A stretch of DNA of 64,000 nucleotides from an uncultured Lachnospiraceae bacterium (lineage in GTDB: Bacteria; Bacillota; Clostridia; Lachnospirales; Lachnospiraceae). The stretch spans positions 1 through 64,000 of the forward strand of contig CANQTF010000011.1 of assembly GCA_947626745.1 (NCBI GenBank). The letters run 5' to 3'. The position numbers were made by a program, and so were the translations under genes. Below, piece by piece: positions 55,906 through 64,000 of the stretch. The stretch's first letter is position 1. Each line of letters begins with the position of its first letter. The notes under the pieces are model-generated. The model did no database searches. It saw only the letters and a program-made list of their open reading frames with translations, and was not told where the DNA came from.

Positions 55906-56080
55906 GAGACTTTTCCTTTCCGTGTGATTTCATACGCCGATACGGCTTTTCTCCTATCATTGTATACGGCGCGCCGCATTATGGCAAATTACAATTTTGT
56001 AAGGAAACGGGCATTTCCCATATACGACAAAACGGCGCATGACCGCCATGCGCCGCTTCGTCCGCTCTTCTTACACTTTT

Positions 56081-56623
56081 TCACTGTTCCATCTGTCTTC
56101 CCAGAAATCCTGCAGCCGACTGGATCAGCTTTTGCTCCACCTCGCCCATCTTGGACTTGTGATCCGTCTCCAGAAGAAGCACGGAGCCGATCACATCGCC
56201 TTCACAGATAATGGGACTGATCGCCTCATGATTCACATCCTCCTGCTCGTTGCTGACCTTGATAAAATTCCGGTCTCCTTTCGCCGCAACGACACTCTCT
56301 CTGTGATTGATCTTCTCCTCCAGTTCCCTGCTGATCGACTTGCCGAGCATATTCTTCATACCGCCCGCCACCGCGATAAACTGATCCCTGTCTGAGATCA
56401 TCGCCACATGTCCGGACACCTGCGCCATGCTCTCCGCATACTGTTTTGCAAACGTTCCCATCTCTCCGATCGGAGAATATTTCTTGAGAATGATCTCTCC
56501 CTCTCTGTCGGTAAAGATCTCCAGCGGGTCCGATTCCCGAATGCGCAGCGTCCTGCGGATCTCCTTCGGGATCACGATCCGTCCGAGATCGTCTATCCTT
56601 CTAACAATACCTGTCGCTTTCAT
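56081..56623 (-). CDS. spoVT: Stage V sporulation protein T
   Basis: 180 residues, the family length. An N-terminal AbrB-type swapped-hairpin DNA-binding domain (MKATGIVRRIDDLGRIVIPK) is followed by a GAF-like domain (VSGHVAMISDRDQFIAVAGG). SpoVT tunes the forespore sigma-G regulon. SD ggagg before the ATG; no confident sigma-G promoter was found in the 140 bases upstream. It marks the last chromosomal-type gene before the AT-rich island. Confidence 0.94.
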   Translation of the reverse strand: MKATGIVRRIDDLGRIVIPKEIRRTLRIRESDPLEIFTDREGEIILKKYSPIGEMGTFAKQYAESMAQVSGHVAMISDRDQFIAVAGGMKNMLGKSISRELEEKINHRESVVAAKGDRNFIKVSNEQEDVNHEAISPIICEGDVIGSVLLLETDHKSKMGEVEQKLIQSAAGFLGRQMEQ

Positions 56624-56765
56624 ATCATATAACCTCCATCTGTCAATCGCAGCCGAATGGCCGCGTCATTGTTTTTCATTGAATTTATGCTTTTACTATT
56701 ATTTGTAAAGCAGGAAATTATATGCATGAGGAGGCGGGAAATTGATGTTTTTAGCATACTATCGT

Positions 56766-59700
56766 TTATAAGGTTTTCATCACTTCAAGCAACTTTTGAT
56801 AGCTGTCCACATCGTGATACTTTACATTGCTTGTAGACATTTCATTAAAAAGCTTCTTAGCACAGGAAATCTTCGCCTGTTCAATAGGTCGCAGATTCAG
56901 GCTCTCCATCGTTCCCTTGGTTTCCGCAACAAAAAAGATATGTTTTACCATTCCTTCGTAGAAAGCAATCGCCCAGTCAGGAGAATAATTGCCCACCGGC
57001 GTAGGAATCTGGAATGTCCGAGGTAGTTTCGCATATACACAGACTTCCTCTGCAGCGTCCAGATTCTCCGCAAATTTTCTTTCAATGCTCTTATCCGCCG
57101 TGCCATCTGTAAACACATAATCCTGAATGGCCTTTTGGGCAAGAAAAGCCTTTTCAAAACTCTGTGTGTTCTTATCAGCAGTGAAAATATCCGTTGTGTA
57201 CTCTCCTTCAATCTGGTTGTAGCTGATATGCTGCACGATCATCGTTGCTTTCTGTTCCTTAATCAATCTGACAACCTTGGTAATAAATTCTTCCGGATTG
57301 TATCTGAACATATATTGCTTTGCAGGTGCAATCCCTTTTAATATTCTTGCCGCCGTTTTTCTCGTAAGAACGGTACCTTCTGCGACCTTGCCGACAAGAT
57401 CATATCTGACCTGGCTCGTTTCTGCATGTTTCAGAGTTTGTGTCCTCGTTCTTTCACCACCAAAGGAATCCCCACGTTCCACTTCATTTTCTTCCATCTT
57501 TTCTTTCTGTCTGCCGATGGTGGTAGTGTACTGGAGTTCAGAAACAAACAGTTTTTCATTGATATGGTCGATAGCATTTTTAATCAATTCCTCACTGTCA
57601 AACTCCACGGTATAAGCATACTTACGGTTAATCTCTTTCCAAAGGGCCTGAAACTCTTTCTTGGCGAAGTTTTCATTCAGCGGGTTGTCTTTTACTTTGG
57701 ACTCATGTCCATCCTGGAACATATCGTTCAGCACGCTGTCGTCATAGACCGATTGGATCAGCATGTGAATCCCTTCCGTCATGGGAGCGAGGTGTTCCGG
57801 CATCGGTACTACTGTTCCATTGGCAACATCACTTCGGTACTTGTCTGTGACCTTACGTTTCATATCCACATAACCGTTGGAGATAAGATAAAATTCAATG
57901 TCATTCGCTGTATTATTGTCAATCAGTGTGGGCACATCGTTCACTTTTACATATTTCCCGACAAAATATTCGCTGGTAGCAGCCGTCGGTCTGTCGTACA
58001 AGACCGTCTTAATATCGTTCTGCAGATCAGACACAAATGATTTATAACTCTCACTTGCGATAACCGTCAGCATATTGATGTCGTGAACGGTCTCTCCACA
58101 GGTCTCCACATCCATTCTGACACCGGACTGGTTGACACAGAGCCGCAGACCCCGCCCGACTTCCTGACGTTTTGCCGTATTACTGTCAGAATGTTTTAAA
58201 GTACAGATCTGGAAAACATTTGGATTATCCCAACCTTCCCTCAAAGCAGAGTGAGAAAAGATAAATCTTGTCGGTTCCTCAAAGGATAAAAGCCGTTCCT
58301 TATTCTTAAGTATCAAATCATATGCGGAAATATCGTCTGAAAACTCACTCCCGCGTTTGAGTTGACTGTCTATACTTCTGCCTGTCTTCTTGTCAATACT
58401 GAAATATCCCTTATGCACTACCGCAACATCACTGCAGACAGTACGCAGATACTTCTGATACGGGGTATCAAACATAGTGGTATACTCTCTCAGGGCATTG
58501 ATGTATTCTTCCTCGAACATCTGCCCATACTCACCCAGTATTTCATTTCCGTCCTCATCATACTGGCGGTACTTTGCAACCTCGTCTATAAAAAATAGCG
58601 ACAGTGACTTAATACCCATATTAAAGAGTTTTTCTTCTTTTTCAAAATGAGAAAGAATGGTCTCTCTGATCTGAATACGCCGCATATCCTTTTCCGATAC
58701 ATCTCCGACGACCTCACCTGTACGAATCGTCTCGCCATTTGTGAATGTGACCGTTCCTTGCAGCGGGTCTATTTCAGATATGGTATATCCTTTATACTGC
58801 TCCATCCGCTGTGAGGCATAATACAGATCATCTCCGACTCCTAAAACTCTTGTTTTCCTGTTGATGGATTTGTGATATCCTATTTCCATCTCTATCCTGG
58901 CCATCGGCGGCTTCTTGGAAGATAAAACGATCTGTTCCAGATACAGATAGCTGTCTGTTCCTCTAAAATTCTTTACTTCAAAACCTTTGACTTCGATTTT
59001 CTTGACAAGTCTCTTGTTGAACGCATCAAGAGCATCTAACACATAGACCGTATTATGCTGTTTTACATGAGTCGCCGAATAGTTTAGACTGAAAAGCGGG
59101 TTAAAATTTTTCAGCGCCTTTTGTGTGACTTCTCCGCCCATTTTCTGCGGCTCGTCCAAAATGATAATCGGCCTGTTTGCTTTGATGACATCAATAGGAC
59201 GACGGGAACCAAACTCATCGCGCTTGGAATAGATAATACGGGCCTCCTTGCTTTTCCCATCTTCTTTTAAGGAAGAAGCAAACGCCTGCGTGTTGATGAT
59301 CATCACATTGATACCGGAACTTTGCGAAAAATTGTCCAACTGGTTCAGATTGCTGCTGTTATAGATAAAAAAGCGAGCCTTTTTCCTGTAATATTCCATA
59401 AAATGGTCGGCAGTTATCTCAAAAGATTTTTTCACGCCCTCCCGGATGGCAATAGAAGGAACTACGACAATAAATTTACTCCAACCGTATCTCTTATTCA
59501 GTTCAAACATCGTCTTGATGTACACATAGGTCTTGCCGGTTCCGGTTTCCATCTCTATATCCAGAGAACAGCGCCCCAGCTCCCGGCTCAATGAGTCAGA
59601 CTGTTTGATATTATTCTCGCTTTGCAGTTTCTGAATGTTATGCAACAGCTGTTCATCCGAAAGCTCCACTGCGGCATTTTTATATCCCGTATCACTCAGT

Positions 59701-59888
59701 GGATCGTAAATCTCCGTTTCGTCTGCGTTATCAAATACCAGCTGCATTTGCCCCTGCTCTTTTGCAACATTCTTGCCTTGGTCCATAATATAGCTTGTTT
59801 TCTCGCTGTATCCCTGACCGTCAAAAACTTTCACAACAGCGTCAACGGCTTCTGTCTGATATTGCTGTACTTTAAAATTAAACTTCAT
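56766..59888 (-). CDS. Type III restriction enzyme, Res subunit
   Basis: 1040 residues, SD gggag. SF2 helicase motifs run through the N-terminal two thirds: Walker A METGTGKTYVYI, motif II as IIILDEPQ, motif III-like LNYSATHV and motif VI QEVGRGLRL. A C-terminal PD-(D/E)xK nuclease follows (SPDWAIAFYEG then FVAETKGTMESLNL). It appears complete and active. Res normally works only with a Mod methyltransferase, usually encoded just upstream, but the upstream gene here is the DUF3644 gene and no Mod lies in the window. Confidence 0.93.
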   Translation of the reverse strand: MKFNFKVQQYQTEAVDAVVKVFDGQGYSEKTSYIMDQGKNVAKEQGQMQLVFDNADETEIYDPLSDTGYKNAAVELSDEQLLHNIQKLQSENNIKQSDSLSRELGRCSLDIEMETGTGKTYVYIKTMFELNKRYGWSKFIVVVPSIAIREGVKKSFEITADHFMEYYRKKARFFIYNSSNLNQLDNFSQSSGINVMIINTQAFASSLKEDGKSKEARIIYSKRDEFGSRRPIDVIKANRPIIILDEPQKMGGEVTQKALKNFNPLFSLNYSATHVKQHNTVYVLDALDAFNKRLVKKIEVKGFEVKNFRGTDSYLYLEQIVLSSKKPPMARIEMEIGYHKSINRKTRVLGVGDDLYYASQRMEQYKGYTISEIDPLQGTVTFTNGETIRTGEVVGDVSEKDMRRIQIRETILSHFEKEEKLFNMGIKSLSLFFIDEVAKYRQYDEDGNEILGEYGQMFEEEYINALREYTTMFDTPYQKYLRTVCSDVAVVHKGYFSIDKKTGRSIDSQLKRGSEFSDDISAYDLILKNKERLLSFEEPTRFIFSHSALREGWDNPNVFQICTLKHSDSNTAKRQEVGRGLRLCVNQSGVRMDVETCGETVHDINMLTVIASESYKSFVSDLQNDIKTVLYDRPTAATSEYFVGKYVKVNDVPTLIDNNTANDIEFYLISNGYVDMKRKVTDKYRSDVANGTVVPMPEHLAPMTEGIHMLIQSVYDDSVLNDMFQDGHESKVKDNPLNENFAKKEFQALWKEINRKYAYTVEFDSEELIKNAIDHINEKLFVSELQYTTTIGRQKEKMEENEVERGDSFGGERTRTQTLKHAETSQVRYDLVGKVAEGTVLTRKTAARILKGIAPAKQYMFRYNPEEFITKVVRLIKEQKATMIVQHISYNQIEGEYTTDIFTADKNTQSFEKAFLAQKAIQDYVFTDGTADKSIERKFAENLDAAEEVCVYAKLPRTFQIPTPVGNYSPDWAIAFYEGMVKHIFFVAETKGTMESLNLRPIEQAKISCAKKLFNEMSTSNVKYHDVDSYQKLLEVMKTL

Positions 59889-59971
59889 ATTGTGATTACT
59901 CCCTCTTGCCTAAACATCTATAAAGTATTTTTGTACAAATTCAACAGATTTTTTGAAAAAGCTTTGGAATA

Positions 59972-60000
59972 TTGACAAATCCCGCTGCATATGCTATCTT
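59972..60000 (+). promoter_or_regulatory. Strong sigma-A promoter, extended -10, driving a small RNA
   Basis: Perfect TTGACA at 59972, 17-base spacer, TGC-TATCTT with -10 at 59995. It points away from res, toward the DUF3644 3' end, and no plus-strand ORF follows; transcription would begin about 60005-60007. Confidence 0.7.
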
Positions 60001-60004
60001 ATAG

Positions 60005-60099
60005 AATAAGTTGACCCGTGAAGGATAAAGGCTGGGTTCCCAAATGGGAGTAGGCATATTGCTTAGAATTCCTTTGCCCCTGGGGTTGACTTATTTTTT
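60005..60099 (+). ncRNA. Predicted structured RNA between res and DUF3644 genes
   Basis: About 95 nt. P1 is a 13-bp stem pairing 60005-60017 with 60083-60095, including two adjacent G-U pairs, followed by a U-tract to 60099. P2 is AAAGG/CCTTT (60027-60031 with 60071-60075). P3 is TTCCC-AAAT-GGGAG (60037-60050). P4 is TAGGC-ATATT-GCTTA (60051-60065). The two G-U pairs would be A-C mismatches in a minus-strand transcript, so the fold belongs to the plus strand. Its 3' third is antisense to the end of the DUF3644 gene (stop at 60063). It could be the RNA partner or antitoxin of that protein. It is not an Rfam family I can name. Confidence 0.6.
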
Positions 60100-61073
60100 C
60101 TCAATTTATCTTTAAGATTCTGAATGATATTTTCAGGATCTTTTTTTATTTCTTCCACGATAAAATCAATTGTCTGCAAAGAATAACTATACTGCGGCTG
60201 TGAAGAAACCTTATAAGTATAGCATAGTTTCGCATTACTCTTTATACCAAAATATTGGCAGAACAAATTGAAATGAGAAGAATTAAACTTCTTCGGCTCG
60301 CCGTTGACAAGCATAGAAATTTTAGCTTTCTCCAACCGTTTGTTTATTTCTTCACAGCAGAGTTTACATGTATATTTATGCGTGTTATTTGGATCTTTCA
60401 ACTCTGTTACAATCCTTATACCCGTTTCAGCATCTTTATCAATTTTCACTTTAGCTGTAGCTATATTTTCATTTTTGGTTATATAATAATGATGATCGAT
60501 ACGAATTGCAAATCTATTGTTATTATCAGAAATGATCGAACTCAGTTCTGTATTGACAGAAATTAGGCGTTCTGCTATTTCAGGCGGATATTTGGCCCTT
60601 ATCTCATCAGTATCCAAAGAATTGTAGCTTACCGTCAGTGTCAGAAAATTCTGCGGAATCATTTCCGTCATATCAACATTGTGAAAAGCCTGCATTTTTT
60701 CAATAAAATTGAACACTGACGCTTGGAACAACGGGATATAAACCATTTCATATTCCTCTGTTATAAAATGAGTCCCTGTATTCCTGAGTTCAATTATTTT
60801 TTCAAGGTTTCTCCGAAGCGGATCCTTGTCATTTGTAAACACCTTTTTAACGCAATTCTCCAATGTAATTGTTCTGTTTGGATTATCCTTATAATAAATG
60901 CTGCTGTCGCCCATTGTATTTATCATGTGTGCTTTTAACATCAACTCCCACGCATTACAGATGAAAAAACCGAATCCCTCCACGCGATATTTAATAGACG
61001 GTTTATTATACACCTCAATCGCCATCATAAAAGCCTCTTTCGATTTTTCAATCAGCTTTTCTGTAATTTTCAT
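60063..61073 (-). CDS. DUF3644 protein with HEPN-type R-x4-H motif
   Basis: 336 residues, SD aaggagag. The N-terminal 120 residues are helical and match DUF3644 from memory (LIEKSKEAFMMAIEVYNKPS, then FFICNAWELMLKAHMINTMG). At 97-102 stands RNTGTH, the R-polar-x3-H form of the HEPN ribonuclease active site, at the start of a helix as in HEPN toxins. The C-terminal part (about 210-320) is less conserved and includes a Cys pair in CKLCCEEINKRL. Members occur in defence islands. An RNase toxin role is inferred. A structured RNA is encoded antisense to its 3' end. Confidence 0.75.
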   Translation of the reverse strand: MKITEKLIEKSKEAFMMAIEVYNKPSIKYRVEGFGFFICNAWELMLKAHMINTMGDSSIYYKDNPNRTITLENCVKKVFTNDKDPLRRNLEKIIELRNTGTHFITEEYEMVYIPLFQASVFNFIEKMQAFHNVDMTEMIPQNFLTLTVSYNSLDTDEIRAKYPPEIAERLISVNTELSSIISDNNNRFAIRIDHHYYITKNENIATAKVKIDKDAETGIRIVTELKDPNNTHKYTCKLCCEEINKRLEKAKISMLVNGEPKKFNSSHFNLFCQYFGIKSNAKLCYTYKVSSQPQYSYSLQTIDFIVEEIKKDPENIIQNLKDKLRKNKSTPGAKEF

Positions 61074-61074
61074 T

Positions 61075-61151
61075 TTATAAAACTCTCCTTACTGTGTCGG
61101 GACTATAGGCAGCAAAGATCTGTTCAAAGTTAGTCTCCAATAAATTGTCTT
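61075..61151 (-). pseudogene. 26-codon remnant, possibly the helicase C-terminus
   Basis: Between the two genes a frame without a start encodes LKDNLLETNFEQIFAAYSPD then TVRRVL and stops just before the DUF3644 ATG. The truncated helicase also ends IRRVL-stop, overlapping the next gene's SD. The fragment may be the original helicase tail left after another gene entered. Part of the likeness could arise only because both ends run through similar SD sequences (AAGGAGAGT). Confidence 0.35.
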
Positions 61152-62150
61152 TCAGTTAAGCGTATATTTTTGACATGGCTTTATTGGCAACATGCCATGT
61201 TCAAAGACAAACTTCTTATTTTCTTTTATATAAAAACCATATATATCAAAATAAAACATTATGGCTTTTTGCAACTCACTTCTGTCACAAGTTTGTATAT
61301 TATTTGCCATATTGCGTGCTTTTTTATTCTTTTCACCAATATCTTGTATTATCAGTTGAATTTTTTCATCTGTCAATTTGATTTCTTCTTCAAGTTTTGT
61401 ATATTCTGCTTCATATTGTTTAATTTTTTCAGCAATCTTATCATCACTTGAATTTTGCTCAAACTGTTTTTTATAGTTTAAGACCAAATTTTCATGTAAC
61501 GACAATTGCTGCTTATTCAGTCCATTCTGAGTAACCATATTTTGAGCATCTATACTTTCATCAAGAGCTGTTTGTAATTCATAAAACATCATATTGCAAT
61601 TATACTCTATCTTATTCATGAACTCACATAGTTTGGTTTTTCTCTTTGATAATTCTCCATAAGATTTGATATCGCAATCTGTACATCCATCACATTTTGA
61701 TGTGTCATAATATATATTTGTATTAAGTTTTATCATATTCATAGCTTTACGGTAATCAGAAAAGATTTTAATCAGGTTTTTTCTTTCATCCGCTATATCT
61801 TCAACGCCTGCCACTTTTAAAATCTGAACTGTAAAAAGTAAATCATCTAATTTGTTTACACTTTCTGTTATGCATTCTTTCTGTTTTTCCATCAAATGTA
61901 ATAAATTACCTTCAGCTTGCAATGCAGACTGCATATTTAATGCTTTTTCTTGATTCTCTTGCCCTTGCTTTATTGTGATAAACAGTACAATAAAGTTAAT
62001 ACTTCCAGCTATTATGGCACCAAAAATACTCCCTATAAAAGCAGCATAATTAGCGTTATCCTTCAAAAAGAATGAAACAGCTGTAATACATAATATTACT
62101 ATAATAAATCCTAATAAACCCCAACTAAAAATTTTGTGTTTTTTCTTCAT
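61152..62150 (-). CDS. Two-TM coiled-coil protein, putative AbiC-like
   Basis: 332 residues. Two transmembrane helices at about 8-28 and 37-60 with a short link, then long amphipathic helices (about 61-300), a Cys cluster KCDGCTDCD at 152-160, and a C-terminal domain. The N-terminus with a Gly/Ala-rich second helix and IKQGQENQEKALNMQSALQA resembles putative phage abortive-infection (putAbiC) proteins. Its ATG overlaps the truncated helicase stop (TAATG). GC content is low even for the island. The AbiC likeness is from memory and needs a profile search. Confidence 0.6.
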   Translation of the reverse strand: MKKKHKIFSWGLLGFIIVILCITAVSFFLKDNANYAAFIGSIFGAIIAGSINFIVLFITIKQGQENQEKALNMQSALQAEGNLLHLMEKQKECITESVNKLDDLLFTVQILKVAGVEDIADERKNLIKIFSDYRKAMNMIKLNTNIYYDTSKCDGCTDCDIKSYGELSKRKTKLCEFMNKIEYNCNMMFYELQTALDESIDAQNMVTQNGLNKQQLSLHENLVLNYKKQFEQNSSDDKIAEKIKQYEAEYTKLEEEIKLTDEKIQLIIQDIGEKNKKARNMANNIQTCDRSELQKAIMFYFDIYGFYIKENKKFVFEHGMLPIKPCQKYTLN

Positions 62151-63805
62151 TACAACACTCTCCTTATTTTGCTTGGAAGTATGTAATGTGACGGCGTATA
62201 GATCGTGAGACTCAAAAGCATAAGCTGCTCAAATATCTCATTATAGTTTATCGCTGATTTCAAATCCGTCAGATTCGGACGCAGGGAAATCGGTTTTAAT
62301 CTTGTGGGAAAAGTACCGATATCCGATGTATCATAATATTTCTGGATGTGCTTTCTGGAACGCGCTATCGTCACACTGTCAAGTACTTCAAAAAAGTCAA
62401 AATCCAACATACGAAGCAGATTCTCTGTTGTTCGATCCTCCGGCTCCCATTTACTCCATGTAGTAAATGCTCTCTGGGCATTTTTAAATATCTCATCTAT
62501 CGTTCTGGTAGTATTCAGTTTTTCATCTATCAGATCAACGTTTCCCTCATAAGCAAGTGCCAATTGATTTTTCAGATCAAGGAATTTATTATTGACCGGA
62601 GTTGCAGAAAGCATCAGGACTTTTGTTCTGACACCCGCACGGATGACTTTTTTCAGAAGCCGCACATATCGATTTTCTCTTTCATCTTCTTCCGGATTCT
62701 CCACCACTTTTCCACCATTGCGGAAATTGTGAGATTCATCTATTACTACAAGATCATAGTTTCCCCAATTCAATCTGCCCAGATCAAGACCGTTTGATGT
62801 ACCGTGGGTACGGTTTAGATCTGTATGATAAAGCACATCATAACGAAGCCTGTCTGCAGCGATAGGATTATTTACATAGTTGTCTTTATAGGTATTCCAG
62901 TTATTTGTCAGCTTTTTAGGGCAAAGAACAAGGACTGATTTATTTCTGTTTTCATAATATTTGATAACTGCAAGTGCTGTAAAAGTCTTGCCAAGCCCGA
63001 CACTGTCTGCAAGAATACAGCCATTGTATTTCTCCAGTTTATTGATAATTGCAAGCGCAGCATCCTTCTGAAAGTTATAAAGCATATTCCAGATCTTGCT
63101 TTCCTTAAAGCCGGTGGCCTCATTGGGCAGCACATCCTCGGATATATCTTCCAGAAACTCGCTGAAAATATTATACAGCGTAACAAAATAAATAAATTCA
63201 GGTGCGTTCTCGTTGTATGCTGCTGTAATGCTGTCAATCACTTCATCTGTTACTTCCTGCAATCTGCGCTGATCATTCCACAGACTTTCAAAAATATCTA
63301 TATATGTCTGGGCAAACGGAACTTCTGTTTTCTGCACCACATTGTAGGCATTATTTCCACGCTCGCAGCCCAAATCTATTGTTGTAAAGCCATTGATGGG
63401 CATATAGTTTTTATTGTCCAGATTTATGAATCCCATCATATTTTCAGATGTAATATTTGACTTGAACGTTACCTTTTGGCGTATCCAGTCAGCACATTCT
63501 TTTGCTATTGCTTTTTGTGTCAATTCATTTCGCAGCTTTACCTCAAATTCAGTTCCGTACAGACTTCGCTCACGGTTAAGGCGTGGAATATAGAACTCGC
63601 GCTTCTCCTTTCTGGCTTTTTCCTTTACAAATGTAGGAGAAGTGAAGATAAAGCGAAGTTCATCGATATCCTGCAATTCCTTTTTTAATTCCTGAAAAGC
63701 ATAGATAGAAAAACAGGCCGCCGCAACGGACAACTTGCTGCCCTTTTTAATTTCAACCGCTAAATCATCTCGTAGTGTTTTTGATGTATTATCTATCAGT
63801 TCCAT
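62150..63805 (-). pseudogene. PLD/DEAD helicase of a defence system, truncated
   Basis: 551 codons from the ATG at 63805; the frame also opens from a TTG at 63835. An N-terminal phospholipase-D-like region (to about 130) precedes a single RecA-like lobe: Walker A ADSVGLGKTFTA, DEAH-like VVIDESHNF and LMLSATPVNN. The chain stops at TPSHYILPSK-IRRVL. Relatives run on for several hundred residues with the second helicase lobe (motifs IV-VI), absent here. The last five codons coincide with the SD and start of the next gene. It is probably inactive as a helicase. Confidence 0.75.
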
Positions 63806-63905
63806 ATCATTACCTGCATTTCCGGTATTTTTCAAGTAAATTTAGTTTGTTTGTTCACCTGAAATCCGTTCCATAATATCATCAAATGTAGCATAAATGC
63901 TTTAT

Positions 63906-63923
63906 ATATGTTTATAAACATAT
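63906..63923. promoter_or_regulatory. 18-bp perfect palindrome upstream of the island operon
   Basis: ATATGTTTATAAACATAT lies about 100 bases before the helicase start, in very AT-rich DNA. It could be an operator. The remaining bases from 63836 to 64000 show no gene. Confidence 0.4.
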
Positions 63924-64000
63924 GTTCACTTACATTATACTTACTTCTATACCAAGAAACAATATATAATTTTATTTTGACAAAAGTTAATTGCTTATAT

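Noticed and set aside
60001-60100. Ordinary convergent terminator between res and the DUF3644 gene
   Set aside because: Both genes run on the same (minus) strand, so a plus-strand terminator serves neither. A strong promoter precedes it and the G-U pairs support a plus-strand RNA.
63836-64000. Start of a further gene upstream of the helicase
   Set aside because: No frame with a start, SD or recognisable text was found in these AT-rich bases.

Overview
The window looks like a spore-forming, gut-type Clostridia chromosome, most probably Lachnospiraceae. The core genes are GC-rich. The evidence is a set of sporulation genes (sipL-like, spoIID, spoIIQ, spoVT), a class 1B dihydroorotate dehydrogenase pair (pyrK/pyrD), a long IleRS2-type ileS behind a T-box, and several lipoproteins with Gram-positive lipoboxes. 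No rRNA, tRNA or CRISPR array was seen.

Layout. 1-1760 is an AT-richer remnant of a mobile element: two small element genes broken by in-frame stops, an isoprenylcysteine/PEMT-type methyltransferase with its terminator, and a cluster of three hairpins. 1823-3652 holds a membrane diguanylate cyclase and an XRE regulator with two matching operator-like inverted repeats. 3880-5930 is a low-GC patch of small accessory genes (unknown, GNAT, YdeI-like, DUF3795). 5927-9294 is a tightly overlapped ECF sigma factor / membrane protein / ABC transporter operon. 9475-18652 is housekeeping: NlpC/P60 hydrolase, asnS, an FKBP/trigger-factor lipoprotein, DUF1934, murI, a GntR regulator, ispE and an unknown 434-residue protein. 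18920-22901 holds an unknown small protein, a membrane spermidine-synthase-like protein and the spore morphogenesis protein SipL. 23025-26533 is pyrC-pyrK-pyrD plus a PrcB-domain lipoprotein. 26664-33381 holds plsC, a GH9-like lipoprotein, an amidohydrolase, spoIIQ, spoIID and a calcium-loop protein. 33603-43079 holds an aconitase-family hydratase, a phosphotransferase, glgP and T-box-controlled ileS. 43494-47936 is one large cell-wall glucosaminidase gene interrupted by a single TGA at an expected Trp codon. 48237-55905 holds degV and a two-component-system/ABC-transporter operon. 56081-56623 is spoVT.

56766-64000 is a sharply AT-richer defence island, all genes on the minus strand. It holds a type III restriction Res subunit with no Mod gene in the window, a DUF3644 protein with a HEPN-type R-x4-H motif, a two-TM coiled-coil protein resembling putative AbiC proteins, and a PLD/DEAD helicase cut off after its first RecA-like lobe. 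Between res and the DUF3644 gene a compact RNA is predicted on the opposite (plus) strand. It has a strong sigma-A promoter with an extended -10, a 13-bp closing stem containing two G-U pairs, three inner stems and a terminal U-tract. A HEPN protein paired with a small structured RNA recalls AbiF-type RNA/HEPN toxin-antitoxin systems, which are proposed relatives of Cas13. This is the best candidate here for an undescribed system.

Two sporulation promoters can be read directly. sipL and spoIID both have sigma-E-like boxes (ATAT-type -35, exactly 14 bases, CATACA-type -10), which agrees with their expected mother-cell expression.
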